A DNA stretch of 9,270 bases from Acidobacteriaceae bacterium. GTDB lineage: Bacteria; Acidobacteriota; Terriglobia; Terriglobales; Acidobacteriaceae. Shown in pieces: positions 1 through 6,097 of this stretch. Position 1 is the first letter of the stretch; every line of letters begins with the position of its first letter. The DNA is taken from positions 1 to 9,270 of the forward strand of contig PMWR01000367.1 of assembly GCA_003166055.1 (NCBI GenBank), given 5' to 3'. The translations under genes were made by a program, and so were the position numbers. The notes below the pieces were generated by a model, which worked only from the letters and a program-made list of their open reading frames with translations, had not been told where the DNA came from and searched no databases.

Positions 1-2509
1 GCACCTCCGTGACGTTCAGCGGCGTCGCCGCAGCTGCGCTATCGCCGCTGATGCCAGCAGTCTGCTGGTGGGTTCCGCCGTCATCTTCAACGAATAAAAA
101 CTCGGCGTAGCCAATCAGTGCCGTGGGCGCGAATGTGACGGCGATCGTGCAAGAGCTGCCTGCGGCCAGGGTGGCGGGCGCGATGGGACAAGGCACGGAA
201 CTGGGAGTGAGGCTGAACGGGCTCGTTGCCCCAGCCGGGATTGTAAATAACTGCGAGATGCTTGTAATGGTCAGAGGCCCATTGCCCGAGTTGCTCAGCG
301 TAAACTCCTGTGTGCTTGACGTTCCTATGGGGACGCCAGGGGAGAACGTGTATCCCGCTGGCGTCAGCGTGGGCAGCGGTTCGGGCTCGATATCGAGGGG
401 TATCGGCCCGATCGTAATCTGACCATAGATGGAGTTCGGTGCAGGCTGATACGTCGACAGAAACGGGTGGATTCCGAACGGCGAGTCGATGACGTCGGGG
501 ATGCTCCACTGGTTGAAGAAGCCGCCGGTGTAGCGGGTCATCAGGTTGTTATTGTTGGGCGAGCATCCAGAGCAGTTGATTTCGCCGTTCACGGTCGTCA
601 TCAGCAGCCAGTCCATCACACCGTCGCCGTTCAGGTCCGCCACCGCCGCCGACACAGTGCGCAGGTTGAGCCCGTTAGCCTGGTCTGCTTGAGACGGGGC
701 GCGGAAGGTGTACGTACCTGTCGAGGGCTGGTAGATGGCCCAGACCGCCACATTGACGTTGGTGCCGATAAAGAGGTCGGGGTAGCCGTCGCCGTTCAGG
801 TCCACAGCCTGAATCGCGGTGGGCGCCGGGCTGGCCTGCGCATAGGCCGAGGGCGGAAGGCCAAATCCGTTTTGACTCGAGTTGGAGACGTAGTTGAACC
901 CGCCGCCGCCCTGTCCGTAGAGGAAACTGACCTCTCCCTGCGTGGCGCTGTCGCCGTTAGCGATCGCGAAGTCCATATAGCCGTCGAGATTCAGATCGGC
1001 GATGCTGAACGCCGCCGGGTTCAGGCCGACCGAGTAAGGGACCATCGCCTGGAACGTGCCGTCCCCGTTGCCCGAAAATATCCCGATCGTCGCGTCGCCG
1101 GTGTTGAGCACGGCGATGTCGAGGAAGCCGTCCTGATTGAAGTCGCCAAGCGCCACCTGCGATGCTCCCATGCCTGCCTGAACGCTGGCGCCCTGCACGA
1201 AGTTGCCCGTGCCGTCGTTCAGCAGCATGACGATGAGGTTGGTGCCGTCGGCGGTGACCGCGACAATGTCCGGCTTGCCATCGCCGTTCACGTCGCTTAC
1301 TGCAACGTTGCTTACGGGATGGCCGATAGAGTAGGTCGTCTCCGGGAAGGCCCACGGCGGGTTCCCGGCAGGGTCCACCGTCGCGCCCACTGGCAGGAAG
1401 GTGTTCACGATCACGCCGACGCCGACGCCAGCCCCGGTCGTGTCGTTGTGGGCGATCACGATGTCCTGCCAGCCGTCGCCGTTGATGTCCGCTGCCACGC
1501 CCTGCGCAGGCGACGCGGCCACTGGATACTCCTGGTCGTATACGTAAAGGGTGTTGGTGATAGCGGTGGGAGTGTTCAGCGAATAGAGCATGACCTGGTT
1601 CAGGGTGCTGCTGAGCGTGATGAGCGACGGGACGCCCGCGTTGAAGATGTCGGCAACCAAGAAGGACGTGACGTTGGTCACGGGCAGGAAGTAGATAAAG
1701 TCGCCGCCAACGTAACCATCATTTCCCTCCTCCGTGAGCTCCGGCTCGAAGCCATTGAGGGGGTCGAGGTAAGGCGTTCCGGAGTAGATCAGGCCGGTAT
1801 TCTCATCGGTCGTGATGGGTGTACCCTGCGGCACCTCCATGCCGAAGCCAGCGGCTCCGACATAGCTGATTGTCGGATCCTGATTGGCATAGATATAGAA
1901 CTGGTTATAGTTGTAGGCGGTGAACAGAGTCTGGTAGTCACTGGCCATCCCAAAGTTGGTGGAGAGATACGCATTCCCGTTCGGGACAACGGTAACCGGC
2001 GTCGCGGTGGTGGAGGGCACCCAGTTCGGCGTCGCCGGCTGGCTGCCTGCCGCGGGCGCCCCCGTGGTTCCGCTGTAGACGGCAGTGATGGTGTGCGTCC
2101 CCGGGCCGAAGCAGAAGGCCAAGGTCGCCGTCCCCGGGACCGGGCCGTCCTGGTTGTAGTGCAATGTGGAGACGTTGCCCGGCGTCGGATACTGGATGCT
2201 GGCGGTGCCGATTACGTCAGGGCCGGCGGCGCCGGGCACGCCCGCGTTGTCGTAGAAGGTCACGGTCCCGCCTCCTACCGGGTTGTTTGTGGCCGTCTCC
2301 AGCACTGTTGCGGTGAGGGTCACCGTGGTGAGGTTGATCGGTTGCGAGGCATTGACCGGCGTCGTATAGGCGGGCGTGGTGTTTGAGACCGTCAGCGTAA
2401 TCGTCGTCGCAACCTGCTGGGCCCGGAGCGTGGGAGCCAGCAGGAGCGCAAGCAAGGCGAGCCTTCGTGCCCACACGCCTACTCCCGTGTTGTCGAGACG
2501 AACCGGCAT
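1..2509 (-). CDS. Secreted Ig-like / FG-GAP repeat / choice-of-anchor-D protein, C-terminus cut by window edge
   Basis: Reading from the ATG at 2509 the frame stays open for 836 codons and leaves the window without a stop, so the gene is partial at its 3' end. GGAGAG at 2515-2520 gives a good ribosome site, 5 nt before the ATG (7 nt from its GGAG core). Residues 1-30 are a signal peptide (hydrophobic LALLALLLAP, cleavage expected after TLRA). Residues about 35-175 resemble a bacterial Ig-like domain (TVTLTATV, GGGTVTFYD, GTHTITAVYSG). Six FG-GAP/VCBS calcium-loop motifs follow at residues 341, 406, 456, 505, 570 and 625, such as DINGDGWQDI, DVNGDGKPDI and DLNGDGYPDL, spaced 49-65 residues as in beta-propeller blades. 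Residues about 715-825 look like a choice-of-anchor-D/ASPM-SPD-2-Hydin domain. The role is probably extracellular adhesion or surface display; no catalytic motif is visible. It starts 44 bp after the preceding paralog gene and probably shares its transcript. Confidence 0.9.
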   Translation of the reverse strand, partial: MPVRLDNTGVGVWARRLALLALLLAPTLRAQQVATTITLTVSNTTPAYTTPVNASQPINLTTVTLTATVLETATNNPVGGGTVTFYDNAGVPGAAGPDVIGTASIQYPTPGNVSTLHYNQDGPVPGTATLAFCFGPGTHTITAVYSGTTGAPAAGSQPATPNWVPSTTATPVTVVPNGNAYLSTNFGMASDYQTLFTAYNYNQFYIYANQDPTISYVGAAGFGMEVPQGTPITTDENTGLIYSGTPYLDPLNGFEPELTEEGNDGYVGGDFIYFLPVTNVTSFLVADIFNAGVPSLITLSSTLNQVMLYSLNTPTAITNTLYVYDQEYPVAASPAQGVAADINGDGWQDIVIAHNDTTGAGVGVGVIVNTFLPVGATVDPAGNPPWAFPETTYSIGHPVSNVAVSDVNGDGKPDIVAVTADGTNLIVMLLNDGTGNFVQGASVQAGMGASQVALGDFNQDGFLDIAVLNTGDATIGIFSGNGDGTFQAMVPYSVGLNPAAFSIADLNLDGYMDFAIANGDSATQGEVSFLYGQGGGGFNYVSNSSQNGFGLPPSAYAQASPAPTAIQAVDLNGDGYPDLFIGTNVNVAVWAIYQPSTGTYTFRAPSQADQANGLNLRTVSAAVADLNGDGVMDWLLMTTVNGEINCSGCSPNNNNLMTRYTGGFFNQWSIPDVIDSPFGIHPFLSTYQPAPNSIYGQITIGPIPLDIEPEPLPTLTPAGYTFSPGVPIGTSSTQEFTLSNSGNGPLTITSISQLFTIPAGATSPFSLTPSSVPCPIAPATLAAGSSCTIAVTFAPTALIGYAEFLFVEDDGGTHQQTAGISGDSAAAATPLNVTEV

Positions 2510-2553
2510 CGCTTCTCTCCGTCGCGCTGGAGGGTTGTGCTTCTCCAGAGAAG

Positions 2554-3471
2554 TTAAGAGAAAGTGATGGTCACGGAGATGCTGAGGATCTGGCCCGGGG
2601 TCACACTCATGGGTAGGGGCGGCACGGTGGTCGAGGTAAACGCACCCAGGCCAAAATTCTCACTACCTAGCGGGAGGGCGCAGGCTTTGGGGAGCTCGTC
2701 CGCATTTTGGAATGTGGCTGTTCCGCTAAAGACAGCGGCTCCCGCTGTCTGGGAGGGGTCGGGAAAATACGTCGCGGAAACCGGCGCGCACATTGCAAAA
2801 AGTGTCTGAACCATAACAACAGAAGTTAGATTTGTTGGAACGGTATAGTTGCCTGAAAGTACCAGAGAAACCGAAGGTGTGAAAGTAACTTGCGCCGTCA
2901 AACCAGTTTCGAATGTTCCGGTAAATTGGGAAATATTATATGGGCTGCTGGCGGTGGTGCCGAAGAAGTAGCATTGCGTTCCACCCTGGTCGCTGAGTGC
3001 CGAACTGCAAGGGGTGCTTGCATCGGTGATTGGAGGCGTGCCTCCGTTCTGCGTAACCAGACCGATAACGGGAACAGACGGGGCGGCATTTCCTGAAAGC
3101 AATGCAGCCAGGATCTGATCGCCGGAGGGCGCTGCGCCAACTGTGACCAGCGAATTTTCAAAGTCACGATGATCCACGACCTTGCCATCTGCATTCTTGA
3201 GGTCCATCACCCAGTGGCCGTGGATCTTGATGCCTTCGCCACCGGCCTTGCTGGGCGTCGCCTTTTGTTCTTCCTTCTTGGCGGCTGAATTGGGCCCGGG
3301 TTGTGCCGTGGCGGCTGTTGCTGTAATAGCCTGCTGGTTCGCAACTGAGTGATTGCTCGCACCCTGCTGCGCCAATCCAGCATGCGCACCAGAGATCATC
3401 AGGACAAGACTGCACGCCCCAACCACCAGGCGCATCGGATTTGTTTTGCTTTGCTTCTTCATTTTTTCCAT
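2554..3471 (-). CDS. Secreted four-cysteine paralog, copy 1 of 3 (305 aa)
   Basis: The family is not one I can name. The start at 3471 is chosen because AAAAGGAG lies 9 nt upstream; an in-frame ATG at 3561 would add 30 residues encoded by a duplicated spacer and has no such site. Residues 1-34 are a signal peptide (KKQSK..., hydrophobic core about 15-27, cleavage after AHA31 or GLA34). A low-complexity charged linker follows (about 55-77). Then come GEGIKIHGHWV (78-88), NSLVT (106-110), ILAALLSGN (120-128) and a beta-rich region GLTAQVTFTPS...GNYTVPTNLT (190-215). Mature cysteines 155, 167, 228 and 264 match the other two copies and could form two disulfides. The C-terminus is PGQILSISVTITFS. 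The product is expected outside the inner membrane. Its C-terminal third resembles copy 3 more than copy 2, while its leader matches copy 2. Confidence 0.85.
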   Translation of the reverse strand: MEKMKKQSKTNPMRLVVGACSLVLMISGAHAGLAQQGASNHSVANQQAITATAATAQPGPNSAAKKEEQKATPSKAGGEGIKIHGHWVMDLKNADGKVVDHRDFENSLVTVGAAPSGDQILAALLSGNAAPSVPVIGLVTQNGGTPPITDASTPCSSALSDQGGTQCYFFGTTASSPYNISQFTGTFETGLTAQVTFTPSVSLVLSGNYTVPTNLTSVVMVQTLFAMCAPVSATYFPDPSQTAGAAVFSGTATFQNADELPKACALPLGSENFGLGAFTSTTVPPLPMSVTPGQILSISVTITFS

Positions 3472-3582
3472 GGCTAACCTCTCCTTTTGGATTTCTCTGG
3501 TCGAGTACATACGAGATCTAACTCGGATTGAACTGGGGTTTGCGCACAACTTCCTGCTCATCTCTGCGGCAAAGCCGAGGAG
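3472..3582 (-). repeat. Duplicated 111-bp spacer, unit A (between copies 2 and 1)
   Basis: This spacer has exactly the same length as the one at 4516-4626 and aligns without gaps; I count about 12 mismatches in 111. It begins just after the TGA of copy 2 and ends at the ATG of copy 1, so it carries the ribosome site and perhaps a 5' untranslated signal. It is open in the frame of the downstream gene, so a 30-residue N-terminal extension is formally possible, but the only good ribosome site is the one near 3481. The near identity extends into the signal-peptide coding region and fades further in. Confidence 0.85.
3481..3488 (-). promoter_or_regulatory. Ribosome binding site fixing the start of paralog copy 1
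   Basis: The minus strand reads AAAAGGAG, with GGAG 9 nt before the ATG at 3471. The same site at the same distance precedes copy 2. This argues against the upstream in-frame ATG codons inside the spacer. Confidence 0.75.
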
Positions 3583-4515
3583 TCAGGAGAATGTGATGGT
3601 GACGGTGACGGTGATCACCTGGCCAGCGGCCAGGTTCGTCAGAGGGCTCGCTAATATGGTCGAGGTGAGAGTTGCTGGAATGATTTCATTCACAATATTG
3701 TTCGCAGGATTGTTGTCCTCATAGGAACTGGTGCAACTGCTTGGGCTGGCTATGGAAGTGCGGTTTGCGACGGATCCTGTGAACGAACTCCCCCCATTCA
3801 CGAACAACAGCGGCAATTCAGCCACGCACATTGGGACACTCGTCTGGACTGCGTTGATAGCCGTAAGGGTGTTCGGAACGGTGTAGTTCCCAGTCAGCAC
3901 CCAATTGACGGCGGGACTGAAGGACACGCGCGCCGTAAGTCCCACTTCCGCGCTTAGGTAGGTGGTCCCGGCCGATGAATACACCAACGAGAGATTCGAA
4001 GCGTTCCCGAATGGATAACACCTGAGCTGGTTTCCGCCTCCAACCTGGCAATAGGTACTTGGATCGCTGTTCGCCGAAACATTTCCACTCACGAAGAGAA
4101 TTGCCGGATCGCCCGGAACGGTGTTTCCCGAGAGTAATGCTGCCAGGATCTGGTCCCCGGTTGGACCATACGAGGCGCCAGTCAGCGTTACAAGCGAGTT
4201 GTGAAAGTCTCGATGCGCCGCCAGCGTGCCATCGGGATTCCTGACGTCGATCACCCAATGGCCGTGAATCTTGATGCCCTCGCTGCCTGGCTTGGCGGGT
4301 TTCGCGGTTTCCTCTTCCTCTTCGGCTGCTTTTTGAGCCGCGAGATGCGCCGTGGCGCCCGTCGCTGTAATAGTCGGCTGGTTCGCAGCCGAGTGATTGC
4401 GCGCACCCTGCTGCGCCAATCCAGCGTGCGCACAAGAGAGCATCAGGACAAGACTGCACGCCCCAACCGCCAGGCGCATCGGACTCGGTTTGCTTTGCTT
4501 CTTTATTGTTTCCAT
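3583..4515 (-). CDS. Secreted four-cysteine paralog, copy 2 of 3 (310 aa)
   Basis: Same unnamed family as its neighbours. The start at 4515 has AAAAGGAG upstream with 9-nt spacing. The signal peptide (residues 1-34) is almost the same as in copy 1: METIKKQSK, then a hydrophobic core, with cleavage after AHA31 or GLA34. It contains a cysteine (C28), but the context LMLSC is not a good lipobox. The linker is strongly acidic (EEEEE at 65-69). Conserved blocks are SEGIKIHGHWV (78-88), NSLVT (106-110), ILAALLSGN (123-131) and GLTARVSFSPAV...GNYTVP. Mature cysteines are at 156, 166, 230 and 261. The region after about residue 245 (ASPSSCTSSYEDNNPANN...) differs strongly from the other two copies, although the last residues VTVTITFS are retained. 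Located 111 bp from each neighbouring paralog. Confidence 0.85.
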   Translation of the reverse strand: METIKKQSKPSPMRLAVGACSLVLMLSCAHAGLAQQGARNHSAANQPTITATGATAHLAAQKAAEEEEETAKPAKPGSEGIKIHGHWVIDVRNPDGTLAAHRDFHNSLVTLTGASYGPTGDQILAALLSGNTVPGDPAILFVSGNVSANSDPSTYCQVGGGNQLRCYPFGNASNLSLVYSSAGTTYLSAEVGLTARVSFSPAVNWVLTGNYTVPNTLTAINAVQTSVPMCVAELPLLFVNGGSSFTGSVANRTSIASPSSCTSSYEDNNPANNIVNEIIPATLTSTILASPLTNLAAGQVITVTVTITFS

Positions 4516-4626
4516 GGCTAACCGCTCCTTTTGAATTTCTCTGGTCGAGTACATGCGAGATCTAACTCGGATTGAACTGGGGTTTGCGCAAAATATCATG
4601 CTCATCTCTGCCGCAGGGTCGGGGAG
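4516..4626 (-). repeat. Duplicated 111-bp spacer, unit B (between copies 3 and 2)
   Basis: Partner of the 3472-3582 spacer, about 89 percent identical by eye and without gaps. Most differences fall in the half next to the upstream gene's stop codon; the half nearest the downstream ATG is almost invariant. No comparable sequence precedes copy 3, whose leader is unrelated. Confidence 0.85.
4525..4532 (-). promoter_or_regulatory. Ribosome binding site fixing the start of paralog copy 2
   Basis: The minus strand reads AAAAGGAG, with GGAG 9 nt before the ATG at 4515, identical in sequence and spacing to the site before copy 1. Confidence 0.75.
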
Positions 4627-5613
4627 TCAGGAGAAGGTGATGGTGACGCTGATCATGATGATCTGGCCCGGAACCAAGCCCGTAAGAGCTGTCGGGAGTG
4701 TGGTGGAAGTGAAGGCGCCGAACAAGGCAAATTCGCCGGAGGGGGTTTCGAAAGTAGCTCCGGCGCATGATTGTGATGGCAGGTCCGCACTCCGGCCCTG
4801 AAAACTCCCGCTCAAGAAGCCCGGATTGAGCACGTCGGGCGTGCCAGCCGCGGTCGGGCCGTTTAGGGACACACATAAAGACAGGAATGTTTGCACGGCG
4901 TTGAGTGTGGTAAAGTTCGTTCCCACTGTGTAATTTCCTGTGAGCACCCAGCTAACGGTTGGAGTGAAATTCACCGTAGTCACGAGCCCAGTCTGCCCAT
5001 TCGGAATCGCGGGGGGAACCCCCAAATTGCCATACGGTTGCTTTCCTGTTGTTAGTGCGAAGCAGGCTACTGAGACTCCAGCGACAGAATCTGTCCAGCA
5101 GACATCGCCTGGGTTGGTGCCAGTCCCGTTGGTTGCCTGGGCAATAAGCAAGACGGACGGATCGCCCGCGCTTGCATTGCCCGACAGCAATGCGGCCAGG
5201 ATGGCATCTCCGGTCAACAAGCGATTTCCGCCCGTCACCAGCGAGTTGTTGAACTCACGGCGCTCACCGAGCGTCCCGTCGGGGTTCTTTACCTGTAACA
5301 CCCAATGCCCGTGTATCTTGATCCCTTCGCCGCTGGGTTTGCCCGGCTTAGGCGTCTCATCCGCCTCCTCACCGGTAGCGAATCGACCCACGGAACCGAC
5401 CGTCGCGGACCCCGTCTTCTGTGAGTCGGCCGGTTTAGCAACACCCTGCTGGGCATTTGCCATCTGCGCAAGGAACAACGTCATCAGGAAGCCGCACGTT
5501 GCGGCCGACAAGATCAATAGTCTGAGTTTGCCGTGCTCCTTCGTTCGCCTCATGCCGGATTCTGCCGTGTCGATTACCGAGCTGCAGTTGTGGATCTCTT
5601 GAACTGTTTGCAT
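4627..5613 (-). CDS. Secreted four-cysteine paralog, copy 3 of 3 (328 aa), first in transcription order
   Basis: Same unnamed family, but with a different N-terminus. The ATG at 5613 has GGGAGG 5 nt upstream, so it is preferred; an internal ATG at 5553 (MRRTKEHGK...) would give a more usual 34-residue signal peptide but lacks a clear ribosome site. The hydrophobic segment spans residues about 30-50 and cleavage is expected after ANA54. Then come an acidic/proline linker (GEEADETPKPGKPS), GEGIKIHGHWV (95-105), NSLVT (123-127), ILAALLSGN (138-146), NFTPTVSWVLTGNYTV (215-230) and a C-terminus PGQIIMISVTITFS. Cysteines 172, 184, 247 and 283 correspond to those of copies 1 and 2. Its segment around 296-306 (LFGAFTSTTLP) matches copy 1 closely. 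It starts 19 bp after the 72-aa gene, consistent with an operon. Confidence 0.85.
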   Translation of the reverse strand: MQTVQEIHNCSSVIDTAESGMRRTKEHGKLRLLILSAATCGFLMTLFLAQMANAQQGVAKPADSQKTGSATVGSVGRFATGEEADETPKPGKPSGEGIKIHGHWVLQVKNPDGTLGERREFNNSLVTGGNRLLTGDAILAALLSGNASAGDPSVLLIAQATNGTGTNPGDVCWTDSVAGVSVACFALTTGKQPYGNLGVPPAIPNGQTGLVTTVNFTPTVSWVLTGNYTVGTNFTTLNAVQTFLSLCVSLNGPTAAGTPDVLNPGFLSGSFQGRSADLPSQSCAGATFETPSGEFALFGAFTSTTLPTALTGLVPGQIIMISVTITFS

Positions 5614-5618
5614 CGTGT

Positions 5619-5624
5619 CCTCCC
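5619..5624 (-). promoter_or_regulatory. Ribosome binding site of paralog copy 3
   Basis: GGGAGG on the minus strand lies 5 nt before the ATG at 5613. It favours this start over the internal ATG at 5553, which has no comparable purine-rich site in front of it. Confidence 0.6.
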
Positions 5625-5632
5625 GTGACTCT

Positions 5633-5851
5633 TTAATTGCTTTCCGTTCCTGGGGGAAGCTTCCGATAGGTCGCTATCGGCTGTTCCCCATCCGGTGGCG
5701 CCTCGCTGGTGCTGCCAGTCGGCCTCCGAACCACTCCGGAAACCCACTCTTCCTCAACCGTGATCTCGACCCGGCGAACCATCTCAGGTCCTTGATCAAG
5801 GCCCTTTTCAGTTGCCCTGGGTGGGGACTGTCTCTTCAGGAAAAACTTCAT
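5633..5851 (-). CDS. Small charged protein of unknown function (72 aa)
   Basis: A short frame with a plausible ribosome site (GGAG at 5861-5864, 9 nt before the ATG), ending only 19 bp before the start of paralog copy 3. The product begins MKFFLKRQSPPR and has a central strand-like block RRVEITVEEEWVSGVVRR (residues 26-43), then a Pro/Gly/Glu-rich tail. No signal peptide, membrane segment or cysteine is seen, so it is probably cytoplasmic, unlike the genes after it. The RRVEITVE-type block reminds me of short proteins with an alternating basic/acidic beta strand seen in Acidobacteriota, but I cannot name a family. Position and ribosome site support a real gene that opens the operon; an untranslated leader is the alternative. 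Confidence 0.6.
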   Translation of the reverse strand: MKFFLKRQSPPRATEKGLDQGPEMVRRVEITVEEEWVSGVVRRPTGSTSEAPPDGEQPIATYRKLPPGTESN

Positions 5852-5920
5852 GGCTCGTGTCTCCGATCCAGCAGGGCTTCAAACTGAACGCACTACAGCA
5901 CGGACCGCGGTAAAACGGTG

Positions 5921-5937
5921 CCAAAAGAAACCAAAAG
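5921..5937 (-). promoter_or_regulatory. Tandem direct repeat, possible operator for the five-gene run
   Basis: The minus strand carries CTTTTGG-TTT-CTTTTGG, two identical 7-mers with a 10-bp period, about 70-86 bp before the start of the 72-aa gene. OmpR/PhoB-type winged-helix proteins usually bind tandem direct half-sites about one helical turn apart, and such a protein is encoded next door. I could not identify convincing -35/-10 hexamers nearby, so the assignment is speculative. Nothing else gene-like is seen between 5852 and 6073. Confidence 0.3.
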
Positions 5938-6073
5938 TTATCAATGGTGATATCTATTTCGGAATGAGCAATTTAGCCGAACGCTATAATTGGAGAGCCT
6001 GCAGTTGCGAGCCCACATTTGTTCGTGGTGGGTCGCACCCTATCGGCAATAAAGCAGAAAATTGGGTGGTTTG

Positions 6074-6097
6074 CGCTGCCTGGAATGCAGCGTTTTT
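6074..6097 (+). terminator. GC-rich hairpin at the 3' end of the regulator gene
   Basis: CGCTGC (6074-6079) and GCAGCG (6087-6092) form a 6-bp stem with a 7-nt loop, followed on the plus strand by five T (6093-6097). The hairpin lies 3 nt beyond the stop codon of the minus-strand regulator gene. In that direction it lacks a T tract, so it would be a transcript-end stabiliser or weak terminator; in the plus direction it has the canonical intrinsic shape but no plus-strand gene ends there. Confidence 0.4.

Noticed and set aside
467..2386. 639-codon plus-strand open frame
   Set aside because: It is antisense to the FG-GAP gene. Its translation is Arg/Val/His-rich without a domain, while the minus strand shows a signal peptide and six DxNxDG motifs.
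2541..2552. TTCTC-CA-GAGAA palindrome between copy 1 and the FG-GAP gene as a terminator
   Set aside because: The 5-bp arms leave only a 2-nt loop, there is no T tract, and the next gene begins 44 bp on, so termination here is unlikely.
3471..3561. 30-residue N-terminal extension of paralog copy 1 (and the equivalent in copy 2)
   Set aside because: The extension is encoded by the duplicated spacer, has no ribosome site, and would bury the signal peptide; AAAAGGAG 9 nt before the inner ATG explains translation better.
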